Positions 20,700 through 33,300 of a DNA stretch of 64,000 nucleotides are shown here, piece by piece. Source of the DNA: Acanthopleura granulata. Taxonomy: Eukaryota; Mollusca; Polyplacophora; Chitonida; Chitonidae. How positions within the stretch are numbered: the stretch's first letter is position 1; every line of letters begins with the position of its first letter. Under the pieces are notes generated by a model, which had not been told where the DNA came from, made no database searches, and saw only the letters and a list, made by a program, of their open reading frames with translations. The stretch covers positions 561,109 through 625,108 of the forward strand of contig JABBOT010000031.1 of NCBI GenBank assembly GCA_016165875.1, in the 5' to 3' direction. A program made the position numbers and the translations under genes.

Positions 20700-23460
20700 T
20701 TATTTTGTTTTTATTATTATTATTCTCGCCAAAGCGGTGACGCGTTTGTAGAGAAAACTATTGGTCCGAAGTTTATGAAATTTTTAACCTGTTTGTCTGT
20801 ATGTCTTGAAGTTGTGCATCGCAGCTTTTGAGCAGAATTTGTCACGTGACTTGGCGAAAATTTTGAGTTTTGATGAAAACCTTAAAAAATCTTTTTCTCC
20901 AGAACGTCTAATGCGACTGAGCGGAAATTTAAACTGAAGTTGCACAAAGCCTAGGCATGTTAAGTTTGAGAACGAGAACTTTCTTGGTCGAAAATTGTAG
21001 AAGCTCGCTATTGGATAAATATGTCATGTGACCCCAAATTTCGTTTTTGGCTAATAATTTCTACGGTTCTTCAGATGATGTCCGGCAAATAGTTCTGTCT
21101 GATGCAGTTTTGGGCGCTGATTCCGAATATGCAATTTTTGCAAAACCGGAAGTGACACCATCAAAACCGGAATTGGGTATATCCCATTAACCAATGAAGG
21201 TAGAAACGCAATGTTAAGGGCTAACATCATCTCAAAGCAAGTAGACAACTGTTACATAGCCGAAAGTGACGTCAACAAACCGGAAGTGGTATATGCCAAA
21301 AAAAAAAAATAGCCATTTTTTCATTTTTCAAAATTGAAAAACTTCTACAGCTGAAAAGGCTCAACAGAAATGAGTGAAAGTTAGGTAGGTGATAGACCCG
21401 GAGATGTGCTCTTAGGAGTAAAGATATCCCCAGTCACGTGACCTGGCGGCCATTTCGGGTTGACATTAGAATATTTAACAGTTATTTTCTTCAAAACCCA
21501 TCGTCTGATTGACTTGAAATTTATCACGCATATCAAGCGTTCCATGGAGACTATTTAGAAGAAGGAAAGCAATGTTTATGCAAATTAAGTTTTAGCTTGA
21601 CACAGCGGAAGTGATATCACGTGATTTTTTTTTATTTTTAGAATTTCAATGTTGTGTGTATACTATCTGACGTAGTTGGACGTCCTGACCACGAATCCGG
21701 TCTTACTTTTGTTCTGCAATGTATATTTTGGTCGCAAATTGCGATTAAAAGGCGAAAAAGCACAATTTCCCCCGTTTTTGCATGTCACGTGACGGAAAAT
21801 TGTCACAGCTGTAAAGTTGAAAATGCTTGTCTATAACGGATTATACACGTGCTGTATGTATGGTTAAAATCGGTGATCTGTGTCAGGAAACACAGGACAT
21901 GCGCGCTTTTAAATAATGTCCGAAGTCAGATTTAGCACATTTGGCATATTTACACATACATAGTATATAGTGTAATAGAATGTATGGATGGCTACGAAGA
22001 ATGTTTACGATGTGTATGTTCTCTTAATTATCTGGTTTGCACTGCAGTCGCGATTGGCTCACCCAGTGTATGTTGTGCATGCATTTCTAAAAGTTAGCTT
22101 TGTTTTTGCGCAAACCTTGTCTTCTTTACTATACGCTAACCAGGCCACGGTGATTGACAGATATCTACACGTGCCCTGGTCCAGGAGTTGACTTTCTGAC
22201 AACGGCCGAGCTATCAGTAGAGCAGTCAGTCTGTGCATGGCACGTGGTGGATTCAGACGTGGAAGTGAAAACTTACTGTTACACGTTTGTCATGTTTTTT
22301 GCCTTATTTCTGACAAAAAGCATGCTAAGTCTGAGATGGGATAACTGTTTCTCACTGGGCCTAGCGCAGCATCATCAAGCTGGCCGATGTATTGGCGGGA
22401 ATGCGAATGACCGGCCAACTGCCGCAATCCTAAAGGTGACATTGAAAGTTTCAAGGCCATGTATCTGTTTATGTATTGACTTTCGAGCAATAACTTATGC
22501 TCGCATATGAAAGATATAAGTGTAAAGAAAAGGTGTATGGAAATTTGAAGGCAAAACTGCGACTGCCTTGGGCACTTAGTGATATATAGTAGGGGATATG
22601 CGGTGGAAATTTTCTCCGACTTGACCTAATTACATGAGGATTTAAACGCTAACCGTCTCCCGGCAATGTGTTCTGACGCAGATGTGTCTCGGCCAGCCGA
22701 GCAGCGAAGATGATTGACGTCGGGAAATTGACATTAGGCAGATCGCGCCGGATTGTTTGTCACTCACGCCAGTCAGTCATGTCAGAGTTCGATCCCAGCT
22801 GAGCGAATTTGCCACGTGATAAATAGTTTCTGAATTTAAACATTATAAGTACGTTGGTGGTAGGCGTAGTTTGATGTTCTGATCACGAATCTGGTGGGTT
22901 CTTTTTTTTTTACTCCAACGCACGGTTTTGTCGCGACTTGCCATTTAAGTCCGAAAAAGTGCAATTTTCCCCCATATTTGCAGGTCACCTGACACAAAAC
23001 CGCAACAGCTGTAAATCTGAAAATGGCTCAGTGCAAAGGGCTATATGTGTACTGTATGCATGTGGGAAAACGTTGAAGTGTTATAATAAATGCGGGAGTT
23101 GAGGTGCTTGAAGAATTATCCAAAGGCCGATTTGCTATATATGGCACTTTGACGTCCCCATGTGACATAATGTATTTTAAATGCATTTATGACTAGGATG
23201 AATGTACGAATATGGTAAGCTTGCTACCCGACGTAGTTTGACGTCCTGATCATGAATCTGGACTTATTTCTTTCTTGCGGCGTATAGTTTTTCCGCAAAT
23301 TGCGATCAAATTGCGAAAAAGCGTAATTTTCACCATATTTGGAGGTCCCGTGACAGAAAACTGTTACAGCTGTAAAGCTGAAAATCACTTAGTACACAGC
23401 GCTAAATATGTAGTCTTTGTGTGCTGAGCTGTGTTGAAAAAGGGACATGCACGAAATCAA
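20700..23460. repeat. Diverged repeat block with three ~200-bp related segments and CACGTG palindromes
   Basis: Segments at 21664-21862, 22862-23060 and 23226-23425 share, in order, (t)gacgtagtttgacgtcctga, tcacgaatc, gcaaattgcgat, gcgaaaaagc, caattttcccc, cacctgac or cacgtgac, and cagctgtaaa..tgaaaatg. CACGTG occurs at 20843, 21435, 21618, 21786, 21846, 22168, 22241 and 22813. ccggaagtgac also recurs (about 21147, 21280, 23609). Protein coding is not apparent. It looks like the decayed remains of one repeated element. Confidence 0.7.
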
Positions 23461-26400
23461 ATATTATCCAAGCTCGATTTACTCCGTTTGGCACATCTAC
23501 ATATACGTGCTATACTTGCTGTACTTACAAGGGACTAATGACTACGAAGAATGTAGGCTTTCTAATTAAGTTGGTTATGTATCTATACATGGACACCATT
23601 AAGGTAACCGGAAGTGACACCGGCTTGAACCCCGGAATCGCTGCTTTAGCAGCTATATTTTTTGTTGTTTTTATAACATATATATGACCATTTCCCATAT
23701 ATAAGCCAAACTGAACTAATTTGTTTGTCCTTACCGAAATTTTATGGATTGTGCCAAAAATAGCGTCTGCATGAGTAAGAGGAAGCTCGGAAAAAAACAC
23801 GCTTACAACTGCAAAACATCAACGTGGAGCCGTAACCTAAAAGCGTAGTGCGTGGCAACGTGGGTTGCAGTCATTGATTAACTGTTAATCGTCACACTTA
23901 AGAATTTTTTGTACTTATCTGGTGGTGGTCGGCTTTATTAATGGCTGGCCAGCATTTGTTTCGTCGACAGATACATATGCCTTGTCATTGTATACATAGG
24001 CCATGCAACGGGAAGGGGGAGGAAGCTTCACCCAACTCCTCCATTCTACAGCTGCCATTCTTGTTTTGGTAGACCCCTGAACCCTCGATTAACTGGAGAC
24101 GGCCCCCTCACCCCTCCCCCCCCACATACTGTTTCCATATTTGTAGATGATTTCGCTTGTTCCTTTTGACAGCTGACAAGTCTCCCTTCTCTGGTTTATC
24201 CCTGAACATCTTGCTCCTGATGAATTCCGTCTAGTGACCGCTGGTGGTTATCTGAGATGTCATTTATTCCTTATTTAAGAATGCCATTAACGGCCATCCC
24301 TGTCTAGATGGACAGGAATTGAGATGATGATATTTGCTATAAAGATTGGGCTTTAAATGTTGCTATCATTAATTCCGGGAAAAGGCGATCTTTATGTAAC
24401 CCTAAGATCATTAATCTAAATTAGGAAGACGAAATCCATAGTTTATATTTTTTCCTTGCCCATGCAGGGCGCTGTTCTTTTTTCGCCGGCATAAATTTTC
24501 ATCAACACATTGATTACACGGACATGGGAATTTACTTAATTTCTCAACACTGCATGGGTTTGTCGTGTTATTGACGGCTTCGGGGATTCGATTGCTGTGT
24601 CTCCGAGTCAAATATTTAGATTGGGATCTCACGTGTTCTGACTGCGCTGTTCAAAAACAGTACACAAACGTAGGATGTTGACCTATTACCCATCTCAAAT
24701 ACAAACCTACCTCTGGTCTGATCGACAGCATGTATAAGGACAGAAGAGCAGATGTGAAACTCTGGCCAAACATATGCTTTAGTGGCAAGATGTTCTTATC
24801 CAAACAACACGTAATGGATTTTATCTTAAGATGCCTGATAATCAGACATTTTTGGTACAGCTTTGTGGAGAAGTTTGGATTATGCCTGAAGGGCTATAGC
24901 AAGTTGGGTTTCTATACAAAGGAGCAACTGCTTTTTTGTCATCAAATGGAATCAATTATCGCTATACATGTGCCTACTTCCACGGCGGTCCTTTCCAAAA
25001 GACGTTCTTGGTCCGGTTTTTCACGGAAATTCCCATGTTTTTTTTGCTTTTGTTTTTTGCGTAACAAATGGTTTTGCTTAGATAAGCAACTCACGTTCTG
25101 TGTTGTGTTTGTCGTACTCTTTATTCGCTTTTTTTTCTTCCGCAACACTATGGGTTGGACTTTGGTTGAAAAAAAGGTCTTATGCAGTTTACTTGAACTT
25201 AAGAAGTTTCCTCTTGAGACTTTGTCCATAGTTAGTTTTACAAAACCCTTTTCCCGTGAATGAGGAATTTTTTTTCAAAATTGAAATTTAAAAGATCTGT
25301 GCCAAGTTTTTAAGACCACATTCAGTTTGCGTGACTTTACATATTTTTCTCCGTAAGATCATCGTTTTGAAACCTACGTGGTTAGCACAAGATTAAAACT
25401 GATCATTTCGACATTATCTTAGATTGTACAACCTAAACACTTTCACAGAAATCAATATGCGTAAGCTCGGAAATTAATGTGTGAGTACTGTAGGTTTCCT
25501 AAGAATATATTCCTCAAACCACCATACTTTCCTTCATGAATAATCATTATCCAAATTAAGATAAACGACAATGCCAAAATCAAAATTATCGCTGTAGTCG
25601 CATATAATGTTCACATGCTGCAAACCTCTCGTGCTTTCTGGCGGACGAAGATCTGAGTACAGGATGTTCATTCTGGGATGCATTCAGATTGCCTTGAAAT
25701 ATAACGAAGACTTTCTGTTTTAATCTCTGGTACACTTTGGTATAATGGTGGATTAAAGAAGAAGACCGGGGAAGTCTTGGGCAATTTGGGGTAAAAGAGT
25801 GTGGCTACAATAATTGTGATGAATCAGAATGCAGGATTATGTAATGTCCGATTAGTGGATATGACATGAATCGGACCTTAAATCATTACCATTCTATCTT
25901 TCGAATGTACATAAAGCTTAAATCTCTGATGTACAGATTTGAATTCAACTCGATTGCGGATTGCTGGCTGCTGCCCCTTGTTTTGTCAGTGCACAGACAA
26001 GGACGCTGGCAGCGTGCCACAGTGCAGATTTTGGCTGCACAAACATCGCATAGAAAACACAAACGGTGAAGCCGGGCTTGACATTTCGCCAGTAGAGGGT
26101 GAAGAGCCCGATTCACCTCGTCCATCAGCCAACATCGAGTTGGTAAAATGTCGGCTATGTGAGCGTACGGCAATGAACCATGTTTCTTAGAGAACGTCTA
26201 ATTAATTATCGGATGGTGTTTTCTTTTTCAATCTTCGTGTTTTCTTTTTTCAAACCTTTACAACAGTTTATGTTGTGCTTCCCAGGTCTTCTCCTTTAAA
26301 GATGACTGAGAATAAATATTCCATTATATTACATCCCATTAAATATTAAAATTCCATTACATCCCTGTATACGTAAACAGAGAAAAGTATGTCACTGGGT

Positions 26401-28900
26401 TGTATGGTAGTTTGAATGTCCGTACTCACTCCAGTCTGATTGGCCGCCAGAATGTTGTTCCTAAAAACACACAGAGCTATATACGGGATGTGGGGGGAGG
26501 GGCGTTGTTATTGTGCTGTTTTTTTAATCCTACACTTGAAACTCAACGAACAGGACGCCTTTCGGTAATCTGGCAATTATGATCCCTTTGTCTTGTAACT
26601 TCGGACAATTCGTTAAGTAGACATTGCATTAATTAAGCTTAAACATAACATTCTACCCTTTTTTCTGAGCAAATTTACCAGATCTACCATGTTTTATGCC
26701 TTTAAATTGTAAATTATCCTTATTTGGATAGCAGTATTCCATATTGTGGAATTTGTTGGATTCTGTGTAAAATGTGAAGAATTAAATCAACGTGACTGGA
26801 AACCGATTTATTTATTTATTTGATTGGTGTTTTATGCTGTACTCAAGAATATTTCACTTACAAGACGGCGGCCAACATTGTGGTGGGAGGAAACCGGGCA
26901 GAGCCCGGGGTAAACCCCCGACCATCTGCAGGTTGCTGGCACACCTTACCATGTACGGCAGGAGAGGAAGCCAGCACTTGAGCTGGACTTGAACTAACAC
27001 GCTAGTGCGCTAACCAATTGAGCCACAGAGGCCCCCCTGATAACTGATAAGTTATTGATGTAAAAGTGTGTCAAAAATACTCCACCAAACTGGTAGTGCG
27101 TGTGTAACATGCTATACTATTTAAACATTCACAAGAACAGTTAGACTAAAACACTGGCCGAGGTAAACTGACAAGAAATCGGATTTCACCGGTTACTTGT
27201 GACCATTTGCGACGTCGTTGTAGTTTTAGTCTGCATTCTATAGTCTATGATATTCCGTCTGTGTTTCGTACGGTGTACATTGAGTATAACACTGATCTTG
27301 GCAGTTATATGGACCGAGCGTTGAGGACCTCTGTGGCAATCTGTTACATAGCTGTCAACAGAGTTGTATCTAATTCCGCTAAACTCAAGGCTTGGAACTA
27401 TGAAAGCATACTTTCATATATTATTATATTAATATGGTACTTTTAAGAACAGTTGTACTTAATACTCCACTGAAGTACCAGTAAACTATATTTTATGTTC
27501 TACCTGGATATTATTGCACGGACTACGAATTTGAAATTGATGTCATGAACAGAATTTCCACTCTCCTAGCTCCCTGCATCATTAGAAATTCATGACTATT
27601 CTCTGTTAAATGTTACCAGCTTTATTTACTATTTATATTTGTTATTTTATTACATATTCCTGGGGGAACTGGTTTTCTAGCCTGATTTGGAAATGGGCCT
27701 TGCGAGTTGGAACGTCCTTTCAAATACAAAAGTATTTTGTATATTTAGTATACAAATACTAACCGCATGTATAAGATAAATGCGACAGAGGTTACTCTAA
27801 AACTTGGTTATGGGTCATTTGTTTTTTACATTATCAATTTATCTTTATCTGGAGAGCTATCTTAATAGACAAACAATGAGCCAAGATGTACTTATCAAGA
27901 TAAATACAGTTCGAAGCCCTTTGATACATTGAATACCGCGGATGATGGCCTGCCCGGCGTTTGTGTTGTAGATGCCTGTATATTGTGTAATTCGATAATA
28001 CCTTCAGAAGAGGATACGATAAACGGGACCTATGTGACTTTAGGCAACTCTTGCGGCTGCGTATTATTACGTGTGACTTTCCTAGCAGTCGTGCAACACA
28101 ATCATCCATCACGGAATGGTTATCATATTTCATGCCGGCTTGCTTTATTTCCAAGTCGTGATGTCGTACTCTAATAATGACGCTTGATTTATTGCTTTTG
28201 ATTCGCTCCATTTCTCAACAAAACTGGTAAGGAAAACGGAAGCAGGAAACACGTTATTTATGAAAAGCTTCATTATTAATCTATCGGAACATGAAGTGCA
28301 AGATTTAGACCCTCTGCGCTGGGTTAACATTTGACATGAGTGCTGTGCAGGAATACGTGTGAGAGATTCACACAGATCGAGCTGGTCAGTTTGTCGATAA
28401 GTAGGTCAGGTTTCCAGCCATCAAACACCGGACTGTTTATGTGCACCCAATTCATCTCAAGACGACATACCATTCGCAGGAATTAAGCAACAACAGAGCG
28501 GTTCGTTCTAGTTTGATTTTTTAGATTCTTTTGATCCTTGGTTAATTATCTCCAAAGCATACCCGTATCGAACGGCATACGTGTTTGAAACCTCTATCCG
28601 CTTTGCAAAAATTCGGTGGCGTTTCGCCACAGAGATTATTCGAATATTGTTTTCTAGCGGTGTTCGATTTCGACAAAACGTGATTAAAACCGTGTGTATG
28701 TTGTTGTTATCGGACCTTATTGACCAGCCATTGATCGGATTCATCTGCTCCTCAATTGACAAGCCAGCAGAATGTCCCGAGGCAAACTCACCAACTGTTC
28801 TAGCTTAAGAATGCAAGACTGCAGGGAATCGTTTGTTTTCACATGCATAGCAGCTGATGAAACCATCGTCCTGTCCATTTCTAATGGTCAACGATCATTC
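23461..28900. other. Gene-poor interval upstream of the receptor gene
   Basis: One SINE (listed). A 177-codon open frame at 24730-25263 is rich in F/K/C and resembles no family; I treat it as chance. No RNA genes recognised. Confidence 0.45.
26807..27034 (-). mobile_element. SINE family 1, near full length
   Basis: (TTTA)n tail, tttgattggtgttttatgct, ctcaagaatatttcactta, gggaggaaaccgggcagagc, gaccatctgcaggttgctgg, aggagaggaagccagca, gagctggacttgaact and head gcgctaaccaattgagccac. Confidence 0.9.
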
Positions 28901-29626
28901 TGTGACGTCACTGTTCATTTATGTTGAACAGGATAAATTTCAGAAGAGCAGACGATAATTTGTCGTGACGCGCAGACGACAGGTAGCCGGCGCGTGCGGT
29001 GGGACCGTGTCGGTGTCGTTCAGCCACTCGAGCAGGCCTTATTCACATGTGTTAAAGGTGAAAGGCGCTCTGTTGAGAATTGCAAATGACTGACATAGCC
29101 TCTGGGCTGCCCAATAGCTGCGTACTGGATTAAGCCCTCGTGTACACGCTAGTGTTCCGACCTTGTTAAAACCAGAGGACATCCTCACTGTTGGGGTTTG
29201 ACAAGCAGCTTACCGCTGAGAAGAAGGGGGTCTTAGCGGAACAGGCAATGTTAATGTTCAGCCACGGAAAACAAGACTAATCCCTGCGTATATCACTTTC
29301 GGCATAACTCGGTAGTTGGCTTCCTTTTTTTACTCAGGCTGTGTTCGACGCGTATTTGACAAGAGCAGAAAAGCGATTGAATTTTACCTTATCACTTGAA
29401 GAGTACTTATCGGGACGGGAGAGACATTCAGAGAGAGATAGTGAGACTGCTTAAAGGTGTTAAAATTTTCATCATTTTTCCAGGATGAAAACAACGGACA
29501 AGCATGAACAAGTTGTGAAGGGTCAGAAATTCCTCATTTTCGCTGAGCACTTCAAGGGGTGCTAACTCGTGCGTGTGTGATATTTTCAGAGGGAAACCAA
29601 AATCAAAACTCTGTTATACGAAGACA
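28901..29626 (+). promoter_or_regulatory. Candidate promoter / 5' UTR region of the adenosine-like receptor
   Basis: A CpG-rich stretch (about 28960-29040, gtagccggcgcgtgcggtgg) stands out from the AT-rich surroundings upstream of the coding start. A tattttcag at 29581-29589 could be a 3' splice site for a 5' UTR exon boundary. No transcript evidence. Confidence 0.35.
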
Positions 29627-30304
29627 ATGGATGTGGTCATTCCACTGAACAACATTTCCTTCATCCAGGACACTGAGCTTGTCGACAGCAACGTCACTAC
29701 GTTAGGCACCAACGTCAACGGGACTGACGACTATTCTCTCGACGTCACGTACGTGACGCTAGAACTTTTCGCTGCGCTAGCCACGACGGTGGGTAACGCT
29801 TGTGTGATCGTGGTTTTTCTCAAGTACCCGAGTATGCGAAGCGTGACCAACTACTACGTCTTGTCTTTGGCCGTGGCCGATTTGCTCGTTGGCATGATCG
29901 CTGTTCCGTTTGCAATTGTCACAAGTGTGCAACTTCCGAAACTTTTCGAGGCCTGTTTGTTCATGAACTCTCTGCTGATGGCGTTATGCACCAGCTCGAT
30001 TTTCTCGCTGGTTGCCTTGTCAGTTGATAGATATATCGCCATCATTTACCCGCTACATTACAAAACGACCATGACGTCCAAACATTCTCTTATCGCCATA
30101 TTTACTTCCTGGCTGCTAGCAATTATCGTGGGTCTTTTACCGTTGTTTGGTTGGAATTTGGGTCGCCCTCCTGTACCTCGATGCCGGTTCACCGAAGTCA
30201 TGGACCTCACTTACTTGCTGTTCATTTACGCTGCCACCATAATCCTGCCGTCTGTGTTTATCTCTGTGGTGTACGCTAAAATATTTTGGGTGGTTCACAA
30301 ACAC
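29627..30304 (+). CDS. AdoR: Receptor coding exon 1: N-terminus through TM5
   Basis: 226 codons. The start is the first ATG in frame (29627, MDVVIPLNN). Transmembrane helices lie at about residues 43-66, 75-99, 110-132, 154-175 and 193-220. The donor follows WVVHKH. If the intron were retained, translation would add fourteen residues and stop at 30346, leaving a five-helix product. Confidence 0.94.
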
Positions 30305-33300
30305 GTAAGTACGTTTTGGGTGCTGATTTACCTAAATCTTTTTTAAAGTGCCACTGACACGATTTTTAAAATTTAAATGAAACATTATCTCATGAAGTTT
30401 AAATTCAACAAAATGTACATATGTTGTGTTTGCTTTAAACAGACTCCTTGTAATCGGCTTCTTTTGGTCACGAAACTTTGGTTACTTACTCTAGAAATAA
30501 CTGTGACAACAACTTGTGACAGTTGTTGTGACAGTTTTGTGGTTAGATTGAAAACATAACAGAGCTTACATTTATAAACTGAATCTTAAAGTGAGGGTGT
30601 TCAAATTGTCATTATGTTTGAAACTAACATCACAAATGTTGCCTGCGCCATATCAGTGGATCTTAAAGCCATGATGTTAGGGGACGTGTGAGCTATTACT
30701 TTTTAAATATTTACACAAATAGTAGTCATTGTGGATGCATTACAGAAATTACAGAAATTGTGATCTGCTGGTACACAAAATTATCTGAAGGTGCATTTTT
30801 GCAATTGTACCACTCATACGCTGTAGTATTTAGAGAGTACAAGCAACCATTATCAAGCAACCATATATCACACTGTCGTCACTGCTTTACTTTTATTCCT
30901 CACGCTATTGTATCCTGGCTTATTTGCCCGACATCTTCCTCTATATTTGACTGTGTGATAATCTTATGTATTTCCACCACTGGTGATAATTTAATTAACT
31001 TAAATGATTTTTCTTTATATCATCGTTTGATCATCTTACATCATCCAATAATTTTAAACTCAACTGAAGAGTCATAGCCAGTCGATACATATATTTTAGC
31101 TCCCGCAACCAATGTGATAATTTTTCTATACGCGATAGTTTAATTATCTTCTTTGATCTATTGGTTATCTTATATAACAGGTGATTGATATTCTGAATTG
31201 AAGAGTCCAAAAACCGAACTAGAAAAATATATTTTCCTCCTCCGCTAGTTTAGTGTTGTATCTATTCCACTGAACACATCTTCATGAATCAATGAATGGG
31301 GGCCCTCGCTGCCTTCGTCGTCAATAGCGCCACTCCCGCGGAAGTCGACCGGCATTTAATTGACCAGTGAGTTCGTGTGCTCTAATGCAGGTCTCGTTTA
31401 TTTGTCAGCAGCTTAAAGACAGACCATGACCTGATGCTGGACCCCCCATTTAAATAGACCAAATCACTCAATGAATCAATCTTACCATGAATAGATCAGG
31501 CCCTTGACCAATGAGGTCGCGTGTACGAATCCAGTTCTAGCTCATCCGGTTTTGGCTCTAAGTCAGAAAGTTTACTTTGGGCAATGTGGTATCTCTGTTC
31601 ATAAACACGACCGCCATCGGCTATTTATTTGATAGATGTTTTACAAATCACTCAAGAATATTTCACTTACGCCGCGGTGGCCAGCATTATGATGGCAGGA
31701 AACCAGGCAGAGCCGGTTGAATCCCACGACCATCCCCAGGTTGCTGGCAGACCTTCCCACGTACGACCGGAGATGAAGCAGGCTTGCTATGGAATAAGTA
31801 AGAAAGCAATTAAATAAAATATCAAACTGATTAATATCACAATGGCAGCCTTGAAATGAATATCGCAAAACTGTGTAAATTAGTGCATTCAGCAGATGCT
31901 TTTTCAGTGTATCTAGATCTGGGCGTGGGATTTTCTTTTTTTAACAATAGTTCGTCTCGAAATTGATCATGCGTCTACTGAGAGTGCTTTTTTTCTATTT
32001 GTAAAAGCTAGCTAATGCGAACTATACATATGCGGCTATGGGAAAGGTTTAGCTTACATTATAATGTACACACGAGTGCTTCAAGATGTTACTGGATTAA
32101 CAGATCCTAGAATACGTAGCGAACGATAGAAACGTAACTGCAGGCGATGTCTCTCGCCGTGTGTATCCTCAAGAATATGAACTGGTACTGGAAGCAAACG
32201 CGGTCCATTTATAGCATTTGTATGCTATGTAAACAACTACATCAGAAGTTTGACCGCATCGTTATTGAATGGGTTTTCTAGTTCAGATTGCAACATAGAG
32301 AGGTCCGGCGTAGGTTGATGAAACATTGTCCTTGGTACTGGGTCGTGGCAGTTTTAAAGGTTTTACGTCGCCAACCAATCCAATATGTCAACAGTCACGT
32401 TTATGTGTCCATCAACTTCTCTTCAAAACACGACATGTCACGCATGAGGCCTTAATGGTACAAGCAGTCATAATCCATGTCAGTAACTGATTTGATAGAT
32501 GGCGCCAGCAATTTTTTTCATGATTTCCAACGACAGGTTCAATACGGCATCTGGTCTATTGTTAGCGAGATATAAGAATAAAAAGAAAATAAATAAATAT
32601 ATAAAATATTTATATCAATTTATATTTTATATTTCTTATATAAAAATAAAATACACACATATTTATGGAGTGTGTAAGTGCCATTCATGGCAGAATCAGT
32701 ATACGCCTGCTGAAACCTTTGCATGAATTCCATGCAGAATTTGTTTCTGTAGAAGATATGTCGATGACATGTCGAGATATCGGGGATACATAACCAGAGG
32801 GTAAAAAATGCACTGAGGAACCCATTCCACGTAGCCAGTTTTGACTTCAGTCAACATTTAAAATTTCATTTTAGACGCATATTAATACACCATGTGAGTT
32901 AAAATAGGGGACACTTAACTAAAGTTATGTTGGGATAAAGATATCCAAAATTGAAAACATGGGGTCATAATTTGTGTATTATATCAAGGTTTTAAGTTTT
33001 GGCCAAAGTAAACAAAATCTCTCGGTGGAATCGGCTCCTTATCCAGAAAGACTTTCATTGTAGTTTTATTTATATAAGGAGGTCTATATCAGACCGTCGT
33101 AGTGTCTCGTTATGGTTAAACATAGGATAATGTTTGTATAAGGCCAAAAAATGATATTATTATACGTTATTACCTGTAAGCCCAAAGGTGCTTTGACACC
33201 ATAATTATTGCAGTAACTGCCTGCGCATGTGCCTTGGAAATCATATGTCATTGCTGCTTTGAAATGGTGCGACTGTTGGCTTCGATTGATGCAATGTTTC

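Noticed and set aside
20700..23460. Coding sequence of a retroelement or DNA transposase
   Set aside because: No frame in this block shows reverse transcriptase, integrase or transposase motifs.
24730..25263. 177-codon open frame
   Set aside because: Rich in F, K, L and C from homopolymer tracts, with an overlapping open frame on the other strand and no resemblance to a family. Could be reconsidered if transcribed.
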